Shown: piece by piece, positions 19,687-28,120 of the stretch
How positions within the stretch are numbered: the stretch's first letter is position 1
Layout of the letters: the number at the start of each line of letters is the position of its first letter
Source of the DNA: Arthrobacter sp. 9AX
GTDB lineage: Bacteria; Actinomycetota; Actinomycetes; Actinomycetales; Micrococcaceae
DNA: 64,000 bases
Direction: 5' to 3'
NCBI RefSeq assembly: GCF_902506095.1
Contig: NZ_LR733293.1
Location: forward strand, 2,706,487-2,770,486
Made by a program: the position numbers and the translations under genes
The notes under the pieces: generated by a model
What the model was told of the DNA's origin: nothing
The model's input: the letters and a program-made list of their open reading frames with translations, nothing else
The model's database searches: none

Positions 19687-20421
19687 TCAGGATGCCCGGA
19701 GTGACTGGATTCTGTCCACATCCCGGATGAACGAACGGATGATGCGGTCCCCCTCCATGGAGTCCTGGGGCCGGTGCCCTCCCGCCGCAGTGCGGTGCAG
19801 GGCACCGGTCTCGCGCAGGTATCCAGCGATCTCTTCGTAGAGCGGCTCCCATCCGCCGGTGAGGACCAGGGTGGGCACGCCGGGAACAATGTGCAGCGGG
19901 GCCTCCCATGCCGGGGCCTGAAGCCGCAGCCGCCTGGCGGAACGCTTCTCCTCGGCGGTGGCAGGCTGCTGCAGGTCGGTGGCATACACGCGCCGGACGA
20001 ACTCGCGCTGGAAATCCTGGTCGCTCATCCGGTGACGCGCATCGAACAACGGCTGCATGAGGCCGATGTGGGCTGCGGTGGCCGGGAGTTCGGCGGTGAG
20101 CGAGAGGCACGCCGGTTCCACCAGCGTCAGGGAATAGACCAGGTCAGGGCGTTCGACGGCGGCCAGCATGGCCGGGATGGCACCTTGGGAATGTGCAACG
20201 ACGTGCCCGCCCGCGGCGCCCCGGCCGTCGTCGGCCAGCGACCGCAGCACAATCCCGGCGTCCTCTTCGAAGGAGGATTCAACGGGCTCGGCCACCGGAT
20301 CATAGCCGTAGCGGCGGAGGAACAAGGCGTCATGGGACAGTGCCATACCGTGCTGGCGCGGCCAGGCCGCGGAGCCGAAACTGCCGGCACCGTGCACGAA
20401 CACTACCCTCTGCTTGAACAT
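19687..20421 (-). CDS. Alpha/beta hydrolase
   Basis: A 244-residue alpha/beta-hydrolase-fold protein. The oxyanion region is VFVHGAGSFG, the nucleophile elbow is VVAHSQGA with Ser as nucleophile, and a late His lies in AAGGHRPQDS. The expected acid residue near PTLVLTGGWEPLYEE appears as Glu, not Asp. There is no signal peptide, so it acts in the cytoplasm. Substrate unknown. The ribosome site is weak. It converges on thiC with almost no gap. Confidence 0.85.
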   Translation of the reverse strand: MFKQRVVFVHGAGSFGSAAWPRQHGMALSHDALFLRRYGYDPVAEPVESSFEEDAGIVLRSLADDGRGAAGGHVVAHSQGAIPAMLAAVERPDLVYSLTLVEPACLSLTAELPATAAHIGLMQPLFDARHRMSDQDFQREFVRRVYATDLQQPATAEEKRSARRLRLQAPAWEAPLHIVPGVPTLVLTGGWEPLYEEIAGYLRETGALHRTAAGGHRPQDSMEGDRIIRSFIRDVDRIQSLRAS

Positions 20422-20461
20422 GACCCAACCCTATTCCACTGCACCGACATCTTAAGTGAGT

Positions 20462-20503
20462 AGCGCCAAGTGTCGTTGACGGTTCAAAACGACACTTGGC
20501 GCT
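20462..20503. repeat. Palindromic REP-like element between the alpha/beta hydrolase and ffh
   Basis: A perfect 16-bp inverted repeat (20462-20477 with 20488-20503) with a 10-nt loop lies between the start of the hydrolase gene and the stop of ffh. It has no strong T-run on either side. I saw no second copy in this window, but the form is that of a dispersed palindromic repeat. Confidence 0.6.
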
Positions 20504-20522
20504 GCTTAATTGGGCCCTGGGG

Positions 20523-22106
20523 CTACTTGCCGAGGAATTTGTCGAAACCCTTGGGCAGGTTCAGCTGCGAGGGGTCGAAGTCGCCGCCCTGCTGGCCAAA
20601 AGCGGCACCGGTGGGCAGGGCCTTGGCGGCGTTGGCGCGGCGGGCCTCGGCGTCCTTGCGCTCCTGGGCCGCCTTGGCCGGATTGCCCGACTTGGCTTTC
20701 TTCTTCGGGGCGTTCTTCGCGTTCTTGCGGGCCCCGCCGCCGGCACCCGGCATACCAGGCATCCCCGGCATACCTGGCATTCCGCCCTGGGCCATCTTCT
20801 TCATCATCTTCTGGGCTTGCGCAAAACGCTCCAGCAAGCCGTTGACCTCGGAAACGTGAACGCCGGAGCCACGGGCGATGCGGGCGCGGCGCGAGCCGTT
20901 GATGATCTTCGGTGCCAGGCGCTCGTGCGGCGTCATGGACCGGACAATGGCTTCGACGCGGTCAATTTCACGTTCGTCGAACTGCTCCAGCTGCTGGCGG
21001 ATGTTCTGCGCGCCGGGCATCATCATGAGCATCTTCTTCATGGAGCCCATGTTGCGGATCTGCTGCATCTGGGCCAGGAAGTCCTCGAGGGTGAAGTCCT
21101 CCTGGTCAGCGAATTTCTTCGCCATCCGGGCAGCTTCGTCCTTGTCCCAGGACTTCTCGGCCTGCTCGATGAGGGTCAGGACGTCGCCCATGTCCAGGAT
21201 GCGCGAGGCCATCCGGTCGGGGTGGAACAGTTCGAAGTCGTCCAGGCCTTCGCCGGTGGACGCAAACATCACGGGCTTGCCGGTGACCGACGCAACGGAC
21301 AGGGCGGCACCACCGCGGGCATCGCCGTCGAGCTTTGACAATACGATGCCGGTGAAGTTGACGCCCTCGTCGAAGGCGAGCGCCGTGTTCACGGCGTCCT
21401 GTCCAATCATCGAGTCAATGACAAACAGAACTTCGTTGGGGACGATGGCGCGGCGGATCTGGCGTGCCTGCTCCATCATGTCCGCGTCAACGCCGAGGCG
21501 GCCTGCGGTGTCCACGATCACGACGTCGTGCAGCTTCTGGCGGGCTTCTTCAACACCGGCGCGGGCCACCTGAACGGGGTCGCCGGCAGGGTGCTCCAGT
21601 TCGGAGGACGTGGCTCCCGGGTGGGGCGCGAAAACGGGCACCTTGGCCCGCTGGCCCACTACCTGGAGCTGGGTGACGGCGTTGGGGCGCTGCAGGTCGC
21701 AGGCCACCAGAAGGGGGCTGTGGCCCTGGGATTTCAGCCACTTGGACAGCTTGCCGGCAAGGGTGGTCTTGCCGGCACCCTGGAGGCCGGCGAGCATGAT
21801 GATGGTGGGGCCGTTTTTGGCCAGGCGGATCCGGCGGGTTTCGCCGCCCAGGATCTCCACGAGTTCCTCGTTGACGATCTTGACGATCTGCTGGCTGGGA
21901 TTCAGCGCGCCGGAGACCTCGGCACCCAGGGCGCGTTCGCGCACCCGGGCCGTGAATTCACGGACCACGGGAACGGCAACGTCCGCGTCCAGGAGGGCGC
22001 GGCGGATCTCCCGCACTGTGGCATCAACATCGGCCTCGGTGAGGCGGCCTTTGCCACGGAGATTCTTGAAGGTTGCTGTCAACCGGTCAGAGAGTGAATT
22101 GAACAC
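20523..22106 (-). CDS. ffh: Signal recognition particle protein Ffh
   Basis: Ffh binds signal sequences on ribosomes together with 4.5S RNA and docks on FtsY. The 527-residue product has the N domain, the G domain with GLQGAGKT at 107-114, DTAGRLG and TKLDGDARGG, and a Met-rich M domain. The C-terminus extends past the M domain with GMPGMPGMPG repeats, a Lys/Ala-rich stretch and a final LPKGFDKFLGK; this tail is typical of Micrococcaceae. Start is GTG 22106. Its receptor gene ftsY is in the same window, at 26897. Confidence 0.96.
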   Translation of the reverse strand: MFNSLSDRLTATFKNLRGKGRLTEADVDATVREIRRALLDADVAVPVVREFTARVRERALGAEVSGALNPSQQIVKIVNEELVEILGGETRRIRLAKNGPTIIMLAGLQGAGKTTLAGKLSKWLKSQGHSPLLVACDLQRPNAVTQLQVVGQRAKVPVFAPHPGATSSELEHPAGDPVQVARAGVEEARQKLHDVVIVDTAGRLGVDADMMEQARQIRRAIVPNEVLFVIDSMIGQDAVNTALAFDEGVNFTGIVLSKLDGDARGGAALSVASVTGKPVMFASTGEGLDDFELFHPDRMASRILDMGDVLTLIEQAEKSWDKDEAARMAKKFADQEDFTLEDFLAQMQQIRNMGSMKKMLMMMPGAQNIRQQLEQFDEREIDRVEAIVRSMTPHERLAPKIINGSRRARIARGSGVHVSEVNGLLERFAQAQKMMKKMAQGGMPGMPGMPGMPGAGGGARKNAKNAPKKKAKSGNPAKAAQERKDAEARRANAAKALPTGAAFGQQGGDFDPSQLNLPKGFDKFLGK

Positions 22107-22189
22107 GTGCCGTGCACTTCTTTCAGTGGATGATCGGGACTCGACTATCTAGAGTACCAAGCCGGCCCGCAAGGTGGCATGCTGGCGAA

Positions 22190-23623
22190 ATGACGAGCCA
22201 ACCTGCTGTGAAGACCCTGCTCATCCTCGGCGCCACCGGTGACCTCACCGGCCGGCTCCTCCTGCCGGGCCTGGCCCAGTTGGTGGCCACGTGCCGGGCA
22301 CGCGGGCTGAAGCTCGCCGGAGCGGGTTCCAGCCCCTGGACACCCGGGCAGTGGCTGGACCGCGTGGACACCTCTTTCGCTGACGCCGGGCTCCGCGCCG
22401 ATGCGGCGGGCAAGCTGGAACTGAAACGCGTCCTGGAATCGACGAGCTACCACCAGGTCGACGTCACCGCCCCGGGACTGCTCGCGGCCCTGCTGGCCCG
22501 GCTCGAAGCCCCGGTAGCCGTATATTTCGCCCTCCCCCCGCAGGTCAGCCAGAAAGCCTGCGAGGTCCTCCACCCGCACGACGTCCCGCCCGGAACCCGC
22601 CTGGTGATGGAGAAACCGTTCGGTTCGAGTCAGGAATCCGCGCGACAGCTGAATGAACTCCTGCGGACTCTGGTCCCCGAGGACCACATCCACCGGGTGG
22701 ACCACTTCCTCGGCAAGGCCACCGTGCTGAACATCCTGGGCCTTCGGTTCGCCAACACCTTCCTGGAGCCAATCTGGAACCGGAACCACATCGAAAAGGT
22801 GGAGATCATCTTTGACGAGGACCTGGCCCTGGAAGGCCGGGCACGTTATTACGACAGTGCGGGCGCCCTCCGCGACATGATCCAGAGCCATCTGCTCCAA
22901 GTCATGGCTTTGATGGCTCTTGAGCCGCCTGCCTCGGTCAATGAACGGGATTTCCGCGAGGCCGTGGGAACCGTGCTGCGGGCCAGCAGCATCAAGCCGC
23001 CGTACAGGATGAGCACGCGCCGTGCACGCTACACCGCCGGCTCCATCGGCGCACGAAGGGTGCCCAGCTACGCCGACGAACCGGGCGTGGACCCCTCGAG
23101 GAACACCGAGACCTTGGCCGAAGTGGAAGTCCACGTCGACAACTGGCGCTGGCAGGGCGTTCCCTTCATCCTCCGCTCGGGGAAGGCGCTGGGTACTAAG
23201 CGCAAGGAGGCCCTTGTCACCTTCCTGCCGGTGCCCCATCTCCCCCAGGGCTTCACCGGCGTGGACTCCCCCAACCAGCTTCGGATTGGTTTCGGTCCCG
23301 ACACGCTTGAGTTCGACGTCGACGTCAACGGGCCCGGAAACATCTTCAGCCTGGACCGGGTCACGCTGGAAGCGGAGCTGAATGCCTCCGATCTCCTGCC
23401 TTACGGTGAAGTGCTGGAGGGGGTTCTCACAGGCGACCCCCTGCTGTCCGTCCGGAGCGACACTGCGGAGGAATGCTGGCGGATCGTTGAACCGGTCCTC
23501 GAGGCCTGGGAGCGGGGTGAGGTGCCTCTGGAGGAGTACGACGCCGGCTCGTCCGGTCCGGCGTCATGGGCAGGTTCCGCGCGTCCACGGCAGCCTCATG
23601 GAGCCGTGGAGGCCGGGCAGTAG
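22190..23623 (+). CDS. zwf: Glucose-6-phosphate dehydrogenase
   Basis: Zwf oxidises glucose 6-phosphate to 6-phosphogluconolactone, making NADPH. The 477-residue product has the N-terminal dinucleotide site GATGDLTGRLLLPGL, the MEKPFG motif and the active-site region RVDHFLGKATVLNI. Two positions differ from the usual signature: Ala for Glu after GK, and Ser for Asn in the segment MIQSHLLQ that carries the catalytic base His. The catalytic His residues remain. It may be the second, divergent zwf of the genome (inference). I chose ATG 22190 because the 26 codons upstream are not family-like. It ends at a strong terminator. Confidence 0.85.
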   Translation: MTSQPAVKTLLILGATGDLTGRLLLPGLAQLVATCRARGLKLAGAGSSPWTPGQWLDRVDTSFADAGLRADAAGKLELKRVLESTSYHQVDVTAPGLLAALLARLEAPVAVYFALPPQVSQKACEVLHPHDVPPGTRLVMEKPFGSSQESARQLNELLRTLVPEDHIHRVDHFLGKATVLNILGLRFANTFLEPIWNRNHIEKVEIIFDEDLALEGRARYYDSAGALRDMIQSHLLQVMALMALEPPASVNERDFREAVGTVLRASSIKPPYRMSTRRARYTAGSIGARRVPSYADEPGVDPSRNTETLAEVEVHVDNWRWQGVPFILRSGKALGTKRKEALVTFLPVPHLPQGFTGVDSPNQLRIGFGPDTLEFDVDVNGPGNIFSLDRVTLEAELNASDLLPYGEVLEGVLTGDPLLSVRSDTAEECWRIVEPVLEAWERGEVPLEEYDAGSSGPASWAGSARPRQPHGAVEAGQ

Positions 23624-23649
23624 GCCACCCGGCGGGGAAGATCAGCGGC

Positions 23650-23704
23650 AACCACAAAGGACGGGCAGGAAACCTCTTCGGTTTCCTGCCCGTCCTTTGT
23701 GGTT
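23650..23704. terminator. Bidirectional terminator between zwf and glnK
   Basis: A 24-bp perfect stem (23650-23673 with 23681-23704) closes a 7-nt loop. It is the longest hairpin in the window. It separates the convergent zwf and amtB-glnK units and can stop both. Confidence 0.92.
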
Positions 23705-23722
23705 GGTTTGTGCTGTTGCCAA

Positions 23723-24061
23723 CTAAATGGCTGCGACTCCGCGTTCCCCGGTGCGGACGCGGACGGCTTCGAAGACGTCCATGGTCCAGACCTTGCCGTC
23801 TCCGGCCCGGCCGGTGTTCGAGCTGGCGATGATGACGTCCAGGATGTCATCGGCCTGCTCGTCGGTGGCCAGCACCTCTACCCGGATCTTCGGCAGCAGA
23901 TCCACGTTGTACTCGGCGCCGCGGTAGACCTCGGTGTAGCCGCGCTGCCGGCCGTAGCCGCTGGCCGCGCTGACCGTCAGGCCCTGTACGCCGTAGGCTT
24001 CCAGGCCTTCCCGGATGGCTTCAAGCTTTTCCGGCCTGACGATTGCGGTGATCAGTTTCAT
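23723..24061 (-). CDS. glnK: Nitrogen regulatory PII protein GlnK
   Basis: PII proteins sense ATP/ADP, 2-oxoglutarate and glutamine status and gate the ammonium channel. The 112-residue product is full length. The T-loop carries Tyr51 in YRGAEYNVDLLPK, the site that GlnD adenylylates or uridylylates in actinobacteria. The C-terminal signature GDGKVWTMDVFEAVRVRTGE is present. The ATG overlaps the amtB stop by 4 nt, so channel and regulator are co-made. glnD, often next in this operon, is absent; a terminator follows instead. Confidence 0.96.
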   Translation of the reverse strand: MKLITAIVRPEKLEAIREGLEAYGVQGLTVSAASGYGRQRGYTEVYRGAEYNVDLLPKIRVEVLATDEQADDILDVIIASSNTGRAGDGKVWTMDVFEAVRVRTGERGVAAI

Positions 24062-25413
24062 GCCCCCACGCTTTCCTTGCCTGTTGCTGATTCCTTCTTC
24101 TGCGCATCCGCCGGGGCGGCCTGCGCAGAGTCCTGCTGCGTTTTGCCCGTAATCATGTCGTGCAGCGGCTGGAAGCTTCCGCCGTGGCCGCTCAGGCCGA
24201 ACTCGTAGGCGGTCTCGGCGTGCAGGCTCAGGTCCACACCCACCGTTTCCTGTTCCTGCGAGACCCGGAAGCCCATGGTCTTGTGGATGGCCAGGGCGAT
24301 GATGGCGGTCAGGATCGCTGAGTAGGCGATGGCGATGCCGGCTGCTGCGAGCTGTGCCCACATCTGGGTCATTCCGCCGCCGTAGAACAGGCCGCCACCC
24401 ACGCCGTCGGCGGGCAGTGCGATGAAGCCCAGGGCGACGGTGCCGATGATGCCGGAGACGAGGTGGACGCCGACGACGTCCAGCGAGTCATCGAAGCCCC
24501 ACCGGAACTTGAGCCCCACTGCGAGGGCGGAGGCCACGCCGGCTACCACGCCGAGGCCGAGGGCGCCGACCGGGCTGACGTTGGCGCAGGCCGGGGTGAT
24601 CGCGACGAGGCCAGCGACAACGCCGGAGGCAGCACCCAGGGAAGTGGGGTGGCCATCGCGGATCCGTTCAGTGATGAGCCAGCCGAGCATCGCGGCGGCC
24701 GGGGCGGCGAGGGTGTTGATCCAGATCAGGCCACCCTGCTCTGCCGTGGTCGCTGCACCGCCGTTGAAGCCGAACCAGCCGAACCAGAGGATGGCTGCCC
24801 CGAGCATTACGAATGGGATGTTGTGCGGGCGGTGGTTCGGGTCCTTACCGAAGCCCTTGCGGTTGCCGATGATGAGGACCAGCACCAGGGCCGCGACGCC
24901 TGCGTTGATGTGGACCACCGTGCCGCCGGCGAAGTCGATGGCGGGTCCGAGTGCCTGTCCCACCGCGCCTTCGGGGCCGAACAGTCCCCCGCCCCACACC
25001 ATGTAGGCAAGCGGGCAGTACACCAGCGTCACCCAGACGGGGACGAAGACGGTCCAGGCGCCGAACTTGGCACGGTCGGCGATGGCACCGCTGATCAGTG
25101 CGACGGTGATGATCGCGAAGGTGGCCGCATAGCCAACCTTGATCAGTCCGTCAGGGGTGTCGATCCCCTCCAGGCCGAAGGTGGCGAAGGGGTTGCCCAC
25201 CATCTGCAGGAAGCCTTCGCCGGAGCTCATGGATGCACCCCAGAGAACCCAGACAACGCCGACCATGCCGATGGAGATGAAGCTCATCATCATCATGTTC
25301 AGCGCGGCCTTGGCCCGGGTCATGCCGCCGTAGAAAAATGCCAGACCAGGTGTCATGAACAGCACAAGCGCTGCCGCCACCATAATCCAAACGTGACCTG
25401 CGGTAAGTTCCAT
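24058..25413 (-). CDS. amtB: Ammonium transporter AmtB
   Basis: AmtB is a trimeric membrane channel for ammonium. The 451-residue product has about 11 membrane segments. Both pore His residues are in place, in GGTVVHINAG and VGVHLVSGIIGT. A C-terminal hydrophilic tail of about 55 residues, rich in Ala and Glu, extends past the part that binds PII. It is the first gene of amtB-glnK, with an AGAGGA site ahead of the ATG. The upstream region has GlnR-like half sites. Confidence 0.96.
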   Translation of the reverse strand: MELTAGHVWIMVAAALVLFMTPGLAFFYGGMTRAKAALNMMMMSFISIGMVGVVWVLWGASMSSGEGFLQMVGNPFATFGLEGIDTPDGLIKVGYAATFAIITVALISGAIADRAKFGAWTVFVPVWVTLVYCPLAYMVWGGGLFGPEGAVGQALGPAIDFAGGTVVHINAGVAALVLVLIIGNRKGFGKDPNHRPHNIPFVMLGAAILWFGWFGFNGGAATTAEQGGLIWINTLAAPAAAMLGWLITERIRDGHPTSLGAASGVVAGLVAITPACANVSPVGALGLGVVAGVASALAVGLKFRWGFDDSLDVVGVHLVSGIIGTVALGFIALPADGVGGGLFYGGGMTQMWAQLAAAGIAIAYSAILTAIIALAIHKTMGFRVSQEQETVGVDLSLHAETAYEFGLSGHGGSFQPLHDMITGKTQQDSAQAAPADAQKKESATGKESVGA

Positions 25414-25521
25414 GGTGCACGTCCTCTCTCATCGAATCTTGCGGAATCGTCCGCCTGCCAACGCCTTTTTGCGTCCTGTAACGAGTGTGTCGTCGGCGTG
25501 TTTCGCCCGCGGAGGATTTAG

Positions 25522-25590
25522 ATTGCCGGCCTGTTACAACAACCTCTAGGAAGTAAATGGTGCATATCGCGCTTGTTACGGTTGTGTTTC
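25522..25590 (-). promoter_or_regulatory. Possible GlnR-type binding region upstream of amtB
   Basis: On the minus strand I see GAAAC-N6-GTAAC (25590-25575) and GTAAC-N6-GCAAT (25537-25522). GlnR sites in actinobacteria are built from GTNAC and GAAAC half sites spaced by 6 nt. The match is partial and in short motifs, so it is only a candidate, but nitrogen control is expected for this operon. Confidence 0.35.
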
Positions 25591-25639
25591 ATCGTTTCCG
25601 CCGGCACCCGGCCTCCTCCACTGCAAGGAATTGCGCACC

Positions 25640-26881
25640 ATGACGGCAGCACCCCGCGGAAGCGGCGCCACTTCAAGGATCCTGGCCCGTCTAAGGCCGC
25701 AACGGGACCGGCTTCCGCGCGACATCAAGGTGATGCTCGCCGCCGCGTTCCTGATTGCGCTGGGATTCGGGCTTGTTGCCCCCGTATTGCCGCAGTTCGC
25801 CACAACTTTCGGGGTGGGCAACACCGAGGCGTCGGTGATAGTTGCCATCTTCGCGTTCATGCGGTTGGTGTTCGCCCCGGCCGGCGGGAGCCTGATCGGC
25901 AAGGTGGGTGAACGGCCGGTCTACGTGGCAGGCCTGCTGATCGTGGCGTTGTCGACGGCGGCCTGCGCCTTTGCCCAGGACTATTGGCAGTTGCTGCTCT
26001 TCCGCGGGCTCGGCGGTGCCGGCTCGGTGATGTTCACGGTGGCGTCCATGGCCCTGGTGGTCCGCCTGGCACCGCCGGAGAGCAGGGGCCGGGTTTCCGG
26101 GGCGTACGCGTCGGCGTTCCTGGTGGGCAACGTGTGCGGCCCCATTGTGGGCGGGCTGCTGGCAGGGTTCGGCCTGCGGATACCGTTCCTGGCGTACGCT
26201 GCGGCCCTGATTGTTGCCGCGCTGGTGGTCCAGACGCAGCTGAGCCACCAGCGCCGCGGACCGGCGGACACGCAGGGGCGTGCACCGGACATGAACTTTG
26301 GTGAGGCGCTGGCTACAGGGCCGTACCGGGCCGCGCTGGCGTCCAGCTTCGCGAACGGCTGGGGCACCTTCGGGGTGCGGATGGCCACCGTTCCGTTGTT
26401 GGCCGCTGCCGTCTTCGGCGCAGGTCCGGAGGCGGCCGGGCTGGCGTTGGCCGTCTTCGCCGCAGGCAACGCCGCGGCGTTGACCTTCTCCGGCCGGCTG
26501 GCGGACAGCATGGGGCGCAAGCCCTTGATGATCGCGGGGATGCTGGTGGCGGGCACTGCCACTGCGGCCATCGGCTTCGCTGACCAGCTCGGATGGTTCC
26601 TGGCCGCCTCCGCGGTGGCCGGCGTCGGCTCCGGGCTGTTCGGGCCGGCCCAGCAGGCCGCCGTCGCAGACATTATCGGGAACGGGCGGTCCGGCGGAAA
26701 GGTACTGGCGGTGTTTCAGATGGCGTCCGACGTCGGCGCGATCGTTGGGCCTGTCGCGGCCGGCCTGCTGGCGGACCGGCTGGGTTATGGCTGGGCTTTC
26801 GGTGTGACCGGCGGGGTCATGGTGGTTGCGGCCTGCGTGTGGCTCGGTACCAGGGAGACCCTCAGGCCGGTCCAGGCCTGA
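25640..26881 (+). CDS. MFS transporter, drug:H+ antiporter type
   Basis: A 413-residue membrane protein with about 12 hydrophobic segments and the layout of the DHA1 drug-exporter group. A loop 2-3 motif appears as GSLIGKVGERPV and the related loop in the second half as GRLADSMGRKPL. Substrate unknown. ATG 25640 is chosen over a TTG 9 nt upstream because AAGGA is too close to the TTG. A 13-bp hairpin (26856-26887) overlaps the stop codon and may end the transcript. The gene converges on ftsY. Confidence 0.88.
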   Translation: MTAAPRGSGATSRILARLRPQRDRLPRDIKVMLAAAFLIALGFGLVAPVLPQFATTFGVGNTEASVIVAIFAFMRLVFAPAGGSLIGKVGERPVYVAGLLIVALSTAACAFAQDYWQLLLFRGLGGAGSVMFTVASMALVVRLAPPESRGRVSGAYASAFLVGNVCGPIVGGLLAGFGLRIPFLAYAAALIVAALVVQTQLSHQRRGPADTQGRAPDMNFGEALATGPYRAALASSFANGWGTFGVRMATVPLLAAAVFGAGPEAAGLALAVFAAGNAAALTFSGRLADSMGRKPLMIAGMLVAGTATAAIGFADQLGWFLAASAVAGVGSGLFGPAQQAAVADIIGNGRSGGKVLAVFQMASDVGAIVGPVAAGLLADRLGYGWAFGVTGGVMVVAACVWLGTRETLRPVQA

Positions 26882-26887
26882 GGGTCT
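26856..26887. terminator. Hairpin overlapping the end of the MFS gene
   Basis: A 13-bp perfect stem (26856-26868 with 26875-26887) and a 6-nt loop cover the stop codon of the MFS gene, just before the convergent ftsY stop. There is no T-run, so termination strength is uncertain. Confidence 0.45.
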
Positions 26888-26896
26888 GCGGCGGAA

Positions 26897-28096
26897 CTAG
26901 TTGAGCAGGGCGTCAACAAACGCCTCGGCTTCGAAGGGTGCAAGATCGTCGGCGCCTTCCCCCAGCCCGATGAGCTTGACCGGAACGCCGAGGCTCCGCT
27001 GGATAGCGACAACGATGCCGCCCTTGGCAGTGCCGTCCAGCTTGGTGAGGACGATGCCGGTGATGTTGACCACTTCGGAGAACACACGTGCCTGGTTCAG
27101 CCCGTTCTGGCCTGTGGTGGCATCGAGCACCAGGAGGACTTCGTCCACCTCTGCCAGTTTCTCCACAACCCGCTTGACCTTCCCGAGCTCGTCCATCAGG
27201 CCAACCTTGTTCTGGAGCCGGCCGGCGGTGTCGATCATTACGACGTCCACCTCCTGGTCGATGCCGGCCTTGACCGCTTCGTAGGCAACCGAGGCGGGGT
27301 CAGCGCCGTCGATATCCGATGTCACGGTGGGCACACCCACGCGCTGGCCCCACGTGGCCAGCTGCTCGGCGGCAGCGGCACGGAAGGTGTCGGCGGCGCC
27401 AAGGAGCACGTCCTTGTCCTCGGCCACCAGCACACGGGCAAGCTTGCCCACGGTGGTGGTCTTGCCGACGCCGTTGACGCCCACCACCATCATCACAGCC
27501 GGCTTGTCGTCGTGGCGCCGGGTGTTGAGGGTACGGTCCATCGAGGGGTCAACGAGCTTGATGAGTTCCTCGCGGAGCAGCACCTTGACCTGCTCGGGGG
27601 TCCGGGTGCCCAGCACCTTGACGCGCTCACGCAACGCATCCACCAGCTGCATGGTGGGTTCGGTTCCCAGGTCTGCCAGGAGGAGGGTTTCCTCGACTTC
27701 GTCCCAGACGTTTTCGTCGATCCTGTCGCTGGACAGCAGCGCCAGGAGCCCCTTGCCCATGATGTTGTTGGAGCGGACCAGCCGTTCACGGAGGCGCATG
27801 AGCCGTCCGGCCACCGGCAGGGGTGTCTCCACCGGGATGACTTCCAGCCCGGCCGCATCGTCCGGCACCGTAGCGGTGTCCACGTCCGCCGTGCCGGCGG
27901 GCGGGATATCCGTTGTGGTTGCCGCCCTGTCCTCAACCGCAGTGCCGCCGCTCCGGGGCAGTACGGGATCGTTGGCATCCCGGGTCCCCGGGTACTGGTT
28001 GATGTTTTTCCGGGTCTTGAGCAGGACCGGAATCAGCCCGCCAATAACCGCCAAGGCAGCAACAATGGACAGAATTATGGGGAGGATGTCATTCAC
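26897..28096 (-). CDS. ftsY: Signal recognition particle receptor FtsY
   Basis: FtsY is the membrane receptor for Ffh. The 399-residue product starts with a true transmembrane helix (about residues 5-25), then a charged, variable linker, then the NG domain with VVGVNGVGKTTTVGKL, DTAGRLQN and TKLDGTAKGG. The N-terminal helix is the actinobacterial type; E. coli FtsY relies on an acidic A domain instead. It is 24 bp downstream of smc, the usual smc-ftsY order. Confidence 0.96.
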   Translation of the reverse strand: MNDILPIILSIVAALAVIGGLIPVLLKTRKNINQYPGTRDANDPVLPRSGGTAVEDRAATTTDIPPAGTADVDTATVPDDAAGLEVIPVETPLPVAGRLMRLRERLVRSNNIMGKGLLALLSSDRIDENVWDEVEETLLLADLGTEPTMQLVDALRERVKVLGTRTPEQVKVLLREELIKLVDPSMDRTLNTRRHDDKPAVMMVVGVNGVGKTTTVGKLARVLVAEDKDVLLGAADTFRAAAAEQLATWGQRVGVPTVTSDIDGADPASVAYEAVKAGIDQEVDVVMIDTAGRLQNKVGLMDELGKVKRVVEKLAEVDEVLLVLDATTGQNGLNQARVFSEVVNITGIVLTKLDGTAKGGIVVAIQRSLGVPVKLIGLGEGADDLAPFEAEAFVDALLN

Positions 28097-28120
28097 TCCC
28101 CTAGCTTCTCACACGGCTGT

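Noticed and set aside
20700..20790. GMPGMPGMPG repeats as a possible tandem-repeat element
   Set aside because: They are in frame in the Met-rich end of Ffh, a known feature of actinobacterial SRP proteins.
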